Below are positions 17,259 to 25,047 of a stretch of 64,000 nucleotides of DNA, in pieces. The stretch is taken from assembly GCA_018268315.1 (NCBI GenBank), contig JAFDWU010000001.1, positions 978,759 to 1,042,758 on the forward strand. The letters are read 5' to 3'. The translations under genes and the position numbers were made by a program. How positions within the stretch are numbered: the stretch's first letter is position 1; every line of letters begins with the position of its first letter. The notes beneath the pieces are model-generated. The model was not told the origin of the DNA. It made no database searches and worked only from the letters and a program-made list of their open reading frames with translations. Origin of the DNA: Armatimonadota bacterium. Lineage in GTDB: Bacteria > Armatimonadota > Fimbriimonadia > Fimbriimonadales > Fimbriimonadaceae.

Positions 17259-17800
17259 GTGAGAGCGACTCTGCCAGCTATTATTCTTTCCTGCCTTCTG
17301 TGGGGTTGCCAATGCGGTACTGCCGGGGATGCGAATGGGGACGAACAGTTCCGACAATCTATTGGGCAGACGAAAGAGCTTCCGCATCCAACCGGGAGGC
17401 TGGTTTGGCAGTTCACTAAGGGTATCGAGAAGGGAGCGCCTGAGCTTAAGTTTCAACTGCCCGACGGCGTTATGGAGGGGGTCACTGAGGGCGTTTACGA
17501 AACCGGCGGCAATTCAGCCATTCTCTCAATCAGATTCGAAGGCGCGGGCTTGAAGGGGTCAGAAACGCTCAATAAGTTCATCGCCCAAAGCAACCCGCAA
17601 CTGGTCAAATGCGGCAAGTTTTCCGGTGGGTATTTGGAGCGCGACATGCCATCCGGTGGCAGGCGCGAACGGCTGTACTACCTTGGCAATGCTGAATTCA
17701 CCTACTCGATGATGATCTCTTGGAAAGATGAGGAGGGCAGAAGCTTGGAGAAGCGATGGTGGAGGCAGTTGCTTGGTCGATTTCGATCAAGAAACCCTGA
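17259..17800 (+). pseudogene. Lipoprotein gene with apparent frameshift near its 3' end
   Basis: GTG 17259 starts MRATLPAIILSCLLWGCQCG, a lipoprotein signal with a Cys near residue 17 or 19. The body (residues 25-155) reads as a normal globular protein: RFEGAGLKGSETLNKFIAQSN, YLERDMPSGGRRERLYYLGNAEFTYSMMISW. After KDEEG the frame becomes Arg- and Trp-rich and runs into the antisense of the next gene, up to 17981. One base shift at the GAGGAGGG run (about 17733-17737) instead gives QKLGEAMVEAVAWSISIKKP and a stop at 17800, eight bases before the convergent gene. I infer a one-base deletion, or a sequencing error. I do not recognise the family. Confidence 0.6.
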
Positions 17801-17808
17801 AGGGGTGA

Positions 17809-18258
17809 CTACAACAGGTCGTACTTTCGCCTTTCCGGCGGGATTTCGACTGTTACGCCAGCCTCTTCCAGTAGCTGCAGAAAGCGCTTCTCATGCTCCA
17901 ATCTCCCCAAGAACGCTTCCTTTCCATGCTTCGGCACGATGTAGAAGCTCTCGGTTTCTCCGTCAAGCGGCAGAAGGATAACCTTCTCGATGTTGGCGAA
18001 CTGGAACACTTGCCTCTTTCGATGCTTGAAGCCGGTTTCGATCGCCAGCGAGGCTGAGCTCACTCGTATTCGCCAAGGTCAGTTGACGCCAACAAGCAAG
18101 AGCATAGAGCCACTAATGAAGACCAGCCTTAGGGGGATGCCAATTCCTTCGCCCGGCAGGGTCATCATAACTGCCAGCGCAAGGATCATCACCGAGATGC
18201 AGCCGATGCCCAATCGACTGTAGCTGTCGCGGTAGAAAATGGCGTCGCGGGCTGGCAT
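17809..18258 (-). pseudogene. PH-like two-helix membrane protein split by an in-frame TGA
   Basis: Third and most distal copy of the tandem paralogue set. ATG 18258 starts a frame with two hydrophobic segments (LGIGCISVMILALAVMM and LRLVFISGSMLLLVGVN) that stops at TGA 18079-18081. The same frame continues directly with PWRIRVSSASLAIETGF and ends FLGRLEHEKRFLQLLEEAGVTVEIPPERRKYDLL. That tail matches the tail of the intact neighbour (SLGRLAGERDFLHRL...IEIPPGLDKYDLH). Joined, the two parts give about 149 residues against 160 and 163 for the paralogues. A C-to-T change in a CGA Arg codon would create the stop. A GTG at 18063 could start a truncated 84-residue product. Nothing suggests selenocysteine. 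Confidence 0.6.
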
Positions 18259-18283
18259 CGGTCCTTCCTAAGCTGGTCAGAAC

Positions 18284-18766
18284 TCAGTGCAAATCGTACT
18301 TATCAAGGCCAGGCGGGATTTCGATGGCGATCCGGCCCTCCAGCCGATGCAGAAAGTCCCTTTCTCCAGCAAGACGCCCGAGTGAGACCTTCTTACCGTC
18401 CTTTAGGAACACGACAAGGGCTCTGCCGAAGGCGGTCCAGCGCAGCGCCACCCTTGCTATGTCCGAATACGGAATCAGGCGCTCTTTCTTTCGCCAATTA
18501 GTTAGAGCGAGAGCTTCCGGCTTCACTGAAACGCAAGAGGGATAGCGCGTGAAAATCAGGATGCCCACATTGTATGCAATGTACAGGAAGGCTAACTGCA
18601 TGTACCCAAAGGTGCGGAGATACCAGTCGCCAAAATGGAGGACTGTGAAAAGCGCGAGATTCAGGAGCAATGGCACAGCGCCGACTGCTGAGCATAGAGC
18701 CCAGATTCCGAAGATCGTCCTGATATCAGGCTTGAAACTAGGCTCAGAGGTAGTGGCGGCGTTCAT
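18284..18766 (-). CDS. PH-like membrane protein, paralogue 2
   Basis: 160 residues. Two hydrophobic helices (about 18-45 and 52-73: IWALCSAVGAVPLLLNLALF, LAFLYIAYNVGILIF) are followed by RYPSCVSV and a cytosolic PH/bPH-like beta domain (LALTNWRKKERLIPYSDIARVALRW...VVFLKDGKKVSLGRLAGERDFLHRLEG). Its start overlaps the stop of the paralogue upstream (ATGA), so they are one transcript. The common pattern of the three copies is two helices, R-x-P-S-x-V-S, then IPYSDI and SLGR. This resembles membrane-anchored bPH proteins of unknown function; I cannot assign a role. Confidence 0.7.
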   Translation of the reverse strand: MNAATTSEPSFKPDIRTIFGIWALCSAVGAVPLLLNLALFTVLHFGDWYLRTFGYMQLAFLYIAYNVGILIFTRYPSCVSVKPEALALTNWRKKERLIPYSDIARVALRWTAFGRALVVFLKDGKKVSLGRLAGERDFLHRLEGRIAIEIPPGLDKYDLH

Positions 18767-19254
18767 ATCGCAGGCGCTCCGTCGGATGGATTCCGGCCGC
18801 TGTGCGCTTCGATGGCAGTCGTCTCTGCTAACGCGTCTAAGAAGTCTTTCTCGTCGATGAAACGCCCCAGCGAAACTATGCTGCCGCTTTGAAGGAAAAC
18901 GACGATGGCCCGCCCGAAGCCCGTCCTCGTCAGCGCGATCTTAGTGATCTCCGAGTAAGGAATTGAGGAGCGCTGACGATCCCGGTAATCAATCAATGCG
19001 AGGCATGTCGGCAGCACCGAGACCCGGGACGGGTACCGCTGTCGTACAAACCACGAACTGTAGAACACTATGAAGAAACCTAGCCATGGATATACGGACG
19101 GGCGCCATGATGGGTCCACGGTGCGAAAATGAAGGTCAAGCCAGAACCCAAGCAGGTAGGCAGCCACGGCGGGTCCAACAAACACAACACCAATCGCCAC
19201 AGACGTTCTGAAGTCAGTCCTGAAAGTCGGTGCAGTGGCGGTGGCGGCGCTCAT
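18763..19254 (-). CDS. PH-like membrane protein, paralogue 1
   Basis: 163 residues, first of the tandem set. Two hydrophobic helices (IGVVFVGPAVAAYLLGFWL and WLGFFIVFYSSWFV) precede RYPSRVSV and a beta-rich domain with IPYSEITKIALTRTGFGRAIVVFLQSGSIVSLGRFIDEKDFL. Similarity to the second copy is obvious by eye over the whole length, so tandem duplication is the likely origin. The C-terminus differs (AHSGRNPSDGAPAI). A TAATAT lies 25 bases before the ATG. No known domain can be named with confidence. Confidence 0.7.
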   Translation of the reverse strand: MSAATATAPTFRTDFRTSVAIGVVFVGPAVAAYLLGFWLDLHFRTVDPSWRPSVYPWLGFFIVFYSSWFVRQRYPSRVSVLPTCLALIDYRDRQRSSIPYSEITKIALTRTGFGRAIVVFLQSGSIVSLGRFIDEKDFLDALAETTAIEAHSGRNPSDGAPAI

Positions 19255-19307
19255 ATCTGGGGTCTCCCCAACAATATTACTGCAACCGAGTACCGAAGTC
19301 CAAACGC

Positions 19308-19676
19308 CTAGTGAAGCTGTTTGCTTCGCGCGTAGTCCGCGCTGCGCTGAACCCAGCCGCTGAAGCTGTCGAAGTTATCCAGAACTTCCTTCGGCATGCG
19401 CACGTAGTGCGGCATCGGCTCAGAATCAGGTTCGGGACGCATCGGCTCCGCGCCAGGCAGACCAAGCGCCTGTTGGGCGTCTTCAGGAGATAGCTTGAGG
19501 CCGATGTCTTCGCCAACGAGGTAAGCGAACATCTTTTCACCCGTGTAGATGCCCATGCCGGCAAACATGCGGCGGGCTCTAACATCGAAGGACTCCGCAG
19601 CCTTCATCATCTGCTCATATCGAATTGGTCGATACACCATGGTTTTTCTCGGTGTAAAGCTCCGCTGTTCAACCAT
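19308..19676 (-). CDS. TfoX/Sxy N-terminal domain protein
   Basis: A 122-residue protein matching the TfoX N-terminal domain: RRMFAGMGIYTGEKMFAYLVGEDIGLKLSPEDAQQAL is the typical core, with the family's compact two-layer fold. In Vibrio and Haemophilus TfoX/Sxy activates competence genes, but single-domain relatives are common and mostly uncharacterised. The start may instead be ATG 19640 (VYRPIRYEQM). A TATAAT at 19715-19720 could be its -10, with a leader of about 30 bases. Competence-related genes (pilins, comEC) are elsewhere in the window, but no direct link is visible. Confidence 0.85.
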   Translation of the reverse strand: MVEQRSFTPRKTMVYRPIRYEQMMKAAESFDVRARRMFAGMGIYTGEKMFAYLVGEDIGLKLSPEDAQQALGLPGAEPMRPEPDSEPMPHYVRMPKEVLDNFDSFSGWVQRSADYARSKQLH

Positions 19677-19765
19677 CCTGGCCGCGGCGCCTTGAGCATC
19701 TGTCCTAGAGGATCATTATACCGGAGGAATCCAGTACGTTTAGCGGCTTCGTAGGTATCTGCCCC

Positions 19766-21019
19766 TCAGATCTTCTTCAGAACCAGGCTAACGTTGTGCC
19801 CGCCGAAGCCGAATGAGTTGGAAAGAACCCAGTTCAAATCCTTCTTTCGGGCGACGTTCGGAACGTAATCCAGGTCGCAGCCTTCGTCCGGATGCTCGTG
19901 GTTCACGGTCGGCGGAATAATGCCATCCCGCATCGCAAGCAGGCAGATGATGGATTCCACCGCGCCCGCCGCGCCAAGCATGTGCCCGATCATCGACTTT
20001 GTGCTGCTTATAGGAATCTTGTAAGCATCCTCGCCAAACGCCCGCTTGATCGCCATCGTCTCCGTGGGGTCGTTCATTGGCGTGGATGTGCCGTGCGCGT
20101 TCACATAGTCAAGCTGAGCGGCGGTAATGCCCGCCCGCTTCAATGCCATCAGCATCGAGCGGCGAGCGCCATCGCCTTCGGGGTCTTGGCTGGTGATGTG
20201 GTAGGCGTCTCCGCTCATGCCATATCCGGCAACCTCGCCGTAAATCTTTGCTCCGCGCTTCTTCGCAAATTCGTAATCTTCCAGCACCAGCACACCCGCG
20301 CCCTCAGCGATCACAAAGCCATCGCGATCCTTATCGAACGGCCGCGAAGCATGAAGGGGATCGTCGTTGCGCTGGCTCATGGTTCGCGCCGCGCAGAATC
20401 CGCCGATGCCAAGCTCGTTGATAGGCGCTTCGGAGCCGCCGGCAAGCATTGCCACCGCGTCGCCGCGCTTCACGATGTGATAGGCGTCGCCGATCGCGTT
20501 TGCGCCGGTAGAGCAAGCCGTCACCACGCAGTTATTCGGGCCCTTGAGCCCGAACTGGATGCTGGTGTAGCCCGACGCCATGTCGGGAATCATGTAAGGC
20601 ACCAGGAACGGGGAAACCTTGCCGGGACCGCCTTCGATCTGGCGGCGATGCTGCTCGCCAAGGAAGGTTAGGCCGCCGATACCGCTACCGATAAGCACGC
20701 CCACCTGCTCGGCAAGCTCGCCGGTCGGCGCAAAGCATGCGTCGTCCAGCGCCATCTTGGCGGCGGCTACGGAAAAGGCGATGAAGCGGTCGATGCGGCG
20801 CGCATCCTTCTTCTCCAGCCAATCTTCCGGGTTGAAGTCTTTAACTTCCGCCGCAATTCGCGTGCTGTACTCAGACGCATCCATGAGCGTGATCGGACCA
20901 ACGCCCGATTCGCCCTTGATCATCCGAGGCCAAAACACATCAACGCCGGTACCCAGAGGGGTAACAGCGCCAATGCCGGTAACGACTACTCGGCCCGAAG
21001 GCTCAAAATCGAAGCTCAA
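19766..21019 (-). CDS. fabF: Beta-ketoacyl-ACP synthase II FabF
   Basis: Condensing enzyme of fatty acid elongation, cytosolic. Full Cys-His-His triad: Cys in VTACSTGANA (about 168), His in VNAHGTSTPMND (about 309) and His in KSMIGHMLGAAG (about 345). Also the N-terminal VVVTGIGAVTPLG and the C-terminal SNSFGFGGHN glycine loop. 417 residues, normal. It lies 6 bases after acpP on the same strand, the common acpP-fabF order. There is no fabG or fabD in the window. The first residues (MSFDFEPSGR) are a short extension before the fold. Confidence 0.97.
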   Translation of the reverse strand: MSFDFEPSGRVVVTGIGAVTPLGTGVDVFWPRMIKGESGVGPITLMDASEYSTRIAAEVKDFNPEDWLEKKDARRIDRFIAFSVAAAKMALDDACFAPTGELAEQVGVLIGSGIGGLTFLGEQHRRQIEGGPGKVSPFLVPYMIPDMASGYTSIQFGLKGPNNCVVTACSTGANAIGDAYHIVKRGDAVAMLAGGSEAPINELGIGGFCAARTMSQRNDDPLHASRPFDKDRDGFVIAEGAGVLVLEDYEFAKKRGAKIYGEVAGYGMSGDAYHITSQDPEGDGARRSMLMALKRAGITAAQLDYVNAHGTSTPMNDPTETMAIKRAFGEDAYKIPISSTKSMIGHMLGAAGAVESIICLLAMRDGIIPPTVNHEHPDEGCDLDYVPNVARKKDLNWVLSNSFGFGGHNVSLVLKKI

Positions 21020-21025
21020 AGGTGG

Positions 21026-21277
21026 TTAAGCCGTCGCCGCGAGCTTTCCGCCGATGTACTTCACCGCGTCGCCCACCGTCACGATCTGTCCAGCATCCTC
21101 GTCCGGAACCGTCAGACCAAACTCATCTTCGAACGCCATCAGCAATTCGACGATATCAAGAGAATCTGCACCGAGGTCATCCTGGAATGAAGCAGACTCC
21201 ACCACTTCCTCTTCCTTTACACCAAGCTTTTCAACCGTCGCTTTCTTGACGCGACTAAGGATTTCTTCCGAAGACAT
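21026..21277 (-). CDS. acpP: Acyl carrier protein
   Basis: Carrier of growing acyl chains. 83 residues with the phosphopantetheine attachment Ser in [13 protein letters not shown] (about residue 38), acidic overall, and the usual helices ending in [10 protein letters not shown]. It heads the acpP-fabF pair. A TATGGT hexamer at 21286-21291 lies 8 bases before the ATG, the same sequence and spacing as before the GmhA-like gene, suggesting a leaderless message; an AGGAGG-like stretch about 45 bases upstream is too far to be its ribosome site. Confidence 0.97.
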   Translation of the reverse strand: MSSEEILSRVKKATVEKLGVKEEEVVESASFQDDLGADSLDIVELLMAFEDEFGLTVPDEDAGQIVTVGDAVKYIGGKLAATA

Positions 21278-21330
21278 AGCGTTTAACCATACCCCTTTTT
21301 CGCTTCGCGAGAGGCAGGTCCTCCTTTCTA

Positions 21331-22425
21331 TTATTTAACGCCGGTGAGGCGCTGAAGGGTTGCGTCCATGATCGCGGTTGTTTGCGCGGAAACCGTGAAC
21401 ACCAGCGCCTCGCGATAGATGCGCTGCGCGGGGTGGCTCAGCGAATTCGCCGCGCCGGAGCTTGCGACCACCGCCGCATGCGCGCACTTCGCGGCAAGCT
21501 GAATCGCCCATGCGCGGGCGTTCAGCCTCTCGGGTGGGTCTTCTTGGGTGGCGGCGAACTTCTCTTGGGTTACCCGCAGCGTCTCGGTGCACTCTTCCAC
21601 TTCCGCGCTCAGCTTGGCGTGGGCTTCGTATAGGAATTCAAGATTCTTCTTGTCCGCCGCGTCTTTTAGGACATCCAGGCCCGCCCAGGCGCAGCCGATC
21701 GCGAAGTAGCCTTGCAGCGCAACATTGATCTCATCGCTTCGCGAAATCCAACCCATTGGCTTGACGTCCACCACCCGCTCATTGGGGATGAAGAACTTCT
21801 CGATTTGCAGGGAGATGGTTTGGGCGGCTTCCATGGCAGCAAGCCGCATCGGCGGGCTTGGCTTTAGGCCTGATTGCTCGACGGTCGGGAAGGGCAGGAT
21901 GGCAAGCAGCGCGCGCCCATCGGGCAGGGTTGCCCCGATTACGCACTCGCGATAGATTCCCTGGCCGGTGACCCACGGCGCGAGGCCGTTCAATTCGTAT
22001 CCGCCGTCTACCGGGGTGGCGGTTAAGACAGGAGGTCCGGCTCTTCGCAACTGGCTAAAGGCTATGCCCAGCAGCTTTTCTCCGTTCGCCATTTTGGGGA
22101 GGTATTCCTGTTTCAGGGTTTCGTTGGAGCCGTCCGAGATCATCGAGGTCGCGCTTTGGTGCTGGGTAGCAAGGAAGGCGAAGGTGCCGCTGGCGCGGGC
22201 GGCTTCAATTTGGAATCGCCGAACCTGATTGGGGTTCGCGGCGGGCCCGCCGTACTTCAGTGGGCGCTTAATGGAGAGGGCGTTCAGCTCGCCCAGCCGC
22301 TTGATTGCCTGGCGCAACGCTTCGGGGTCGTTATCCAGCTTTTGGGCGTTTGGGCGGACCTCCTCACGGAAGAACCGAACCGCCGCCTCGATGCACGTTT
22401 CGGCATCCAGCACTTTGGGCTCCAT
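21331..22425 (-). CDS. Acyl-CoA dehydrogenase-like flavoprotein
   Basis: 364 residues with the acyl-CoA dehydrogenase layout: N-terminal helical domain ([17 protein letters not shown]), middle beta domain ([38 protein letters not shown]) and C-terminal four-helix domain. The middle domain has the substrate-and-FAD strand pattern GGYELNG. The C-terminus is shorter than in classical members (usually about 380-390), and I cannot place the catalytic Glu with certainty, so it may be a non-standard oxidase or a dehydrogenase of a special substrate. It lies just after the aquaporin gene on the same strand (9-base gap), with CATAAT 8 bases before its ATG. It may be read through from the ars operon but has no clear link to it. 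Confidence 0.75.
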   Translation of the reverse strand: MEPKVLDAETCIEAAVRFFREEVRPNAQKLDNDPEALRQAIKRLGELNALSIKRPLKYGGPAANPNQVRRFQIEAARASGTFAFLATQHQSATSMISDGSNETLKQEYLPKMANGEKLLGIAFSQLRRAGPPVLTATPVDGGYELNGLAPWVTGQGIYRECVIGATLPDGRALLAILPFPTVEQSGLKPSPPMRLAAMEAAQTISLQIEKFFIPNERVVDVKPMGWISRSDEINVALQGYFAIGCAWAGLDVLKDAADKKNLEFLYEAHAKLSAEVEECTETLRVTQEKFAATQEDPPERLNARAWAIQLAAKCAHAAVVASSGAANSLSHPAQRIYREALVFTVSAQTTAIMDATLQRLTGVK

Positions 22426-22434
22426 CTGGTTCGA

Positions 22435-23094
22435 TTATGTCGCTTCGTCGATTCGAATGGCTTCGTAAGTCCGCGCCGCGATCACCGCGCCGAGAGGCGG
22501 AGCAATGAGATAGAGCCAGATATGCGAAAGCGCCGCCGAGCCGCCAAAAAGAGCTGGTCCAAGCGAGCGCGCCGGATTCATCGAGCCGCCCGTCACCGGG
22601 CCACCGATGAGCACGCAGAACACCACCGTAAGCCCGATAGCGATGGCGGGAACCGCCGAATGCACCCGCTTATCGGTCGCTACCGCCATGATGACGAACA
22701 TCAGGAAGAAGGTCAGAACGACTTCCATCAGGATGTTCCTCAGCGCGTCGTCGGTCGCAGGAATGTGCACTCCATGTCCGCCGCCGAACATCAGCGCCAC
22801 CGTGGCCGCGGCAAGCGCAGCTCCTGCAATTTGGGCAAGGATATAGGCGGGCGCATCCTTCCAAGGAAACTTCTTGGCCGACGCAAAACCGATGGTGACT
22901 GCAGGGTTGAAATGGGCGGCTGAAATCGGGCCGAGGGCGTAGATCATCGCCAGCACCGCGAGCCCCGAGACAACCGCCGCCGCATAAAGGCCAGCGGCGC
23001 CGTTTGGCATTGCGCTAGTGGCGGACAGCGCCACCGGCGCGAAGACGATGGTGAACGTTCCGATGAACTCCCCGACGACGCGCTTAACCATCAC
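22435..23094 (-). CDS. MIP-family channel (aquaporin/glycerol facilitator), arsenic-linked
   Basis: 219 residues, six hydrophobic helices and the two half-helix NPA motifs: AHFNPAVT (about 63) and GSMNPARSLGPAL (about 175). It is the third gene of an arsR-arsC-channel operon with four-base overlaps. In Sinorhizobium meliloti the equivalent AqpS channel lets arsenite made by ArsC leave the cell down its gradient, in place of an ArsB pump; I infer the same use here. The second NPA-following Arg (selectivity filter) is present. The ion-pump genes arsB/acr3 are absent from the window. Confidence 0.9.
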   Translation of the reverse strand: MMVKRVVGEFIGTFTIVFAPVALSATSAMPNGAAGLYAAAVVSGLAVLAMIYALGPISAAHFNPAVTIGFASAKKFPWKDAPAYILAQIAGAALAAATVALMFGGGHGVHIPATDDALRNILMEVVLTFFLMFVIMAVATDKRVHSAVPAIAIGLTVVFCVLIGGPVTGGSMNPARSLGPALFGGSAALSHIWLYLIAPPLGAVIAARTYEAIRIDEAT

Positions 23095-23498
23095 GCCTTC
23101 GCAACCTCGTCCAGCAATCGCTCAACGCGCAGCTTGATCTCATCGCGGATTACCCGCACCTTCTCGATTGGCTGCCCGGCGGGATCGTCGAGCCCCCAGT
23201 CGTCGGTCAACATGAAGCGTGTGGGGCAGGCTTCGGCATCGACCCCACATCCCATCGAGATGATTCGGCTCGCTTCATCAACCATCTGCTTGGTCAATAA
23301 TTTGGGGGCTTGGCCTTGCATCGAGATCCCGATTTCCTCCATCGCCTGAACCGCCATCGGGTTCAGAGTCTTGCCAGAAACTGTGCCCGCCGATTCGGCT
23401 TCCAGCGGGATTCCGCGCTTCTTGGCGAGATGGTTGGCGAAAGCCTGCGCCATTTGGGAGCGGCCGGCGTTGTGAACGCATACAAAAAGGACTTTCAT
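23091..23498 (-). CDS. arsC: Arsenate reductase ArsC, thioredoxin-coupled LMW-phosphatase type
   Basis: Reduces arsenate to arsenite. The P-loop Cys7-x5-Arg13 (FVCVHNAGRSQMAQAF) and the two redox cysteines Cys84 and Cys91 (GCGVDAEACP) match the thioredoxin-dependent ArsC of the S. aureus type, as does the DWGLDDPAG segment. 135 residues, normal. The start ATG overlaps the arsR stop and its stop overlaps the channel start, so all three are coupled. Regulation is presumably by ArsR through the palindrome at 23853-23895. Confidence 0.95.
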   Translation of the reverse strand: MKVLFVCVHNAGRSQMAQAFANHLAKKRGIPLEAESAGTVSGKTLNPMAVQAMEEIGISMQGQAPKLLTKQMVDEASRIISMGCGVDAEACPTRFMLTDDWGLDDPAGQPIEKVRVIRDEIKLRVERLLDEVAKA

Positions 23499-23869
23499 TT
23501 CTTGTTTTGAACCTGAAGAGGGGCGCAGCAGTTGGCGGGACCCTGTCCGGAAGCGAGGCGCTCGAAGTAATCAGCTAGTGCCACCAGTGGGCTGGCATTA
23601 AGCGTGCAACAGGTTGCCTTGCCCCGCCTTTCCAGCTTCACGAGGCCAATGGCTTCCAAGTCGTGCAGATGGTGAGAGACGGTGGAGCTGATCTTCTCCG
23701 CGCCGGTGACGTGGCAGCACACCTCGCCCGCGGTTGGGGCTTCTACGCTGCCGTCGTCGCGGATGGCGGCTTGTCGGCATTGGCACGCGGCGAGGAATTC
23801 AACGATGTGAAGCCGAGTGGGGTCGGACAGGCTCTTGAGCATCGCCCCAACGTTCATTTCGCTGTTCAT
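23495..23869 (-). CDS. arsR: ArsR/SmtB-family metalloid-responsive repressor
   Basis: Winged-helix repressor of the ars operon, 124 residues. The helix-turn-helix is EKISSTVSHHLHDLEAIGLVKLERRGK (about 58-84). Cysteine pairs at 29/31, 51/52 (GEVCCHVTG), 87/88 and 114/115 are candidate As(III) ligands; the layout is not the classical E. coli CVC pattern but resembles ArsR proteins with Cys pairs at other positions. Two ATGs are possible: 23869 or 23857 (MNVGAMLKSLSDPTRL). The second would leave the whole palindrome upstream of the gene. A TATCAT -10-like box at 23878-23883 lies within the palindromic region, so the protein could block its own promoter. Confidence 0.9.
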   Translation of the reverse strand: MNSEMNVGAMLKSLSDPTRLHIVEFLAACQCRQAAIRDDGSVEAPTAGEVCCHVTGAEKISSTVSHHLHDLEAIGLVKLERRGKATCCTLNASPLVALADYFERLASGQGPANCCAPLQVQNKK

Positions 23870-23895
23870 CGAAATGAATGATACCGAACATTTCG
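23853..23895 (-). promoter_or_regulatory. Candidate ArsR operator with three arms
   Basis: TTCATTTCG (23853-23861) and CGAAATGAA (23870-23878) form a perfect 9-base inverted repeat with an 8-base spacer, and a third arm CATTTCG (23889-23895) repeats the first. The -10-like TATCAT (23878-23883) lies between arms two and three, so binding would cover the promoter and the start codon. Confidence 0.6.
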
Positions 23896-23922
23896 GCAGC
23901 TATCGAAGTGTTGCGCGCGAAG

Positions 23923-24030
23923 TTACTCGTGAGCGACCCGCGGTCCAGGACTAGTTGAAGCAGAAGCGGCAGGCTGATGCGCCGAAAGGATGAGGAGTCC
24001 GGCAAGCAAGACGAGAACCGCGCGCTTCAT
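23923..24030 (-). CDS. Tiny secreted peptide candidate, 35 residues
   Basis: ATG 24030 starts MKRAVLVLLAGLLILSAHQPAA followed by a short Ser/Pro tail and stop. This is a good signal peptide with almost no mature protein. It lies between the cupin gene and arsR, on the same strand as both. It may be a remnant of a lost exported protein or a real small peptide. No ribosome site is evident; another ATG 10 bases upstream is out of frame. Support is weak. Confidence 0.3.
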   Translation of the reverse strand: MKRAVLVLLAGLLILSAHQPAASASTSPGPRVAHE

Positions 24031-24068
24031 AAGCCTTCATATCGGCCCGCCGGGTGCGATCTTAACTG

Positions 24069-24428
24069 CTATTTTTTCTGGCTGTCGATGCCCATCGGGC
24101 CGGGAGGGGCCAGCATATCGATGACCACCGTGTCTTCCAGCGCAACCACCTCGTGGGGCAGGTTGGAGGGAAGGTGCAGTACCTCGCCGCCATGCATTTC
24201 GAATTCTTCGCGCTGGGCTGTGCCCGGTTCGCCAATTCCCCACTTCACGTGGCCGCTGACCACGTACGCCATCTGCTCATTATCGTGGTGATGCAAGTTC
24301 ACCTTACATCCCTTCTCTAGGTTCACCATCGCTACCAGCAAGTTCTTGCCGAGGATCGAGCGCCGGTGGAGGAGGTCGATTGGGTGGTCCTGAGGCATAT
24401 CAGCCCATTTGAATCGAAGGTTGCTCAT
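24069..24428 (-). CDS. Single-domain cupin protein
   Basis: 119 residues with a cupin barrel: motif 1 as VNLHHHDNEQMAYVVSGHVKW (about 43-63, metal-type His-His...Glu) and motif 2 as LPSNLPHEVVALEDT (about 86-100, His). The ligands for a divalent metal are present. Such proteins serve as sugar isomerase-like, dioxygenase-like or binding proteins; function cannot be assigned. CATACT lies 6 bases before the ATG. It appears to be a single gene. Confidence 0.85.
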   Translation of the reverse strand: MSNLRFKWADMPQDHPIDLLHRRSILGKNLLVAMVNLEKGCKVNLHHHDNEQMAYVVSGHVKWGIGEPGTAQREEFEMHGGEVLHLPSNLPHEVVALEDTVVIDMLAPPGPMGIDSQKK

Positions 24429-24522
24429 GAATCGAGTATGGGTGGGGGATGGAGGGGTGGGTGAGTACAGTTGCCCACCCTGTAGGTAGTAACAATTTCA
24501 AGAACTTTTCGATAATTTGAAT

Positions 24523-25047
24523 TTAGCTAGGTTTGATTACCTCAATTCCGCGAACGAAAGCGAGCGCGTCTCTTGACCTCGTTTTGCTTGAACCTTTGAG
24601 GTCTAGGAACCGGAAGACGACAAGCATTTGCTCGTTCGGCGCATTCCTCTGAAAAGGGAGAATCAGATAGGTGCCCAAGCCCTCCTCATCATGAAGAAGC
24701 AGCGTTCCGATCCTCGTTCGATACACCGAGCCCGAGTAAAACTTGCGGCGAGCGCGACTCACACTATGGTTGGTGAGGATTTGGAGCATGAATGACTTTG
24801 TCTTCGGTTGCCACTTGCTATCGCCGATTCTGCTGAAGGTCATTATTCTGTCCGGATACCACTGCCCCAAGCCCTGAGCTGTCTCAGCACTGTAACCGGG
24901 GGATCTGGTGGGATCCTCTACAAGAACCCAGCCCTTGGGGAGCGTGATTTTGAGCCTTGCTGACTGCAGCGCCCCTAAAGGTGGTGTCGTGATCGAATGC
25001 CACTGGGCGGGCGGATTCAGCTGGATCGGAATGGAAATTAGGATCAT
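24523..25047 (-). CDS. Hypothetical protein, 174 residues
   Basis: Starts at ATG 25047, whose first four bases overlap the stop of the upstream membrane gene (ATGA), so the two are coupled; a longer open frame upstream is only the antisense-like overlap. The N-terminus MILISIPIQLNPPAQWH is weakly hydrophobic, perhaps a poor signal sequence. The body is beta-rich (ARLKITLPKGWVLVEDP, GTLLLHDEEGLGTYLILPFQ, MLVVFRFLDLKGS). I recognise no family. It probably works with the upstream membrane protein. Confidence 0.55.
   Translation of the reverse strand: MILISIPIQLNPPAQWHSITTPPLGALQSARLKITLPKGWVLVEDPTRSPGYSAETAQGLGQWYPDRIMTFSRIGDSKWQPKTKSFMLQILTNHSVSRARRKFYSGSVYRTRIGTLLLHDEEGLGTYLILPFQRNAPNEQMLVVFRFLDLKGSSKTRSRDALAFVRGIEVIKPS

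Noticed and set aside
17802..17981. Tail of the lipoprotein as a real domain
   Set aside because: It is the antisense of the broken paralogue, Arg- and Ser-rich with no fold pattern.
18079..18081. TGA in the PH-like gene read as selenocysteine
   Set aside because: No hairpin that looks like a SECIS follows, and the intact paralogues have no Cys at that place; a nonsense mutation is simpler.
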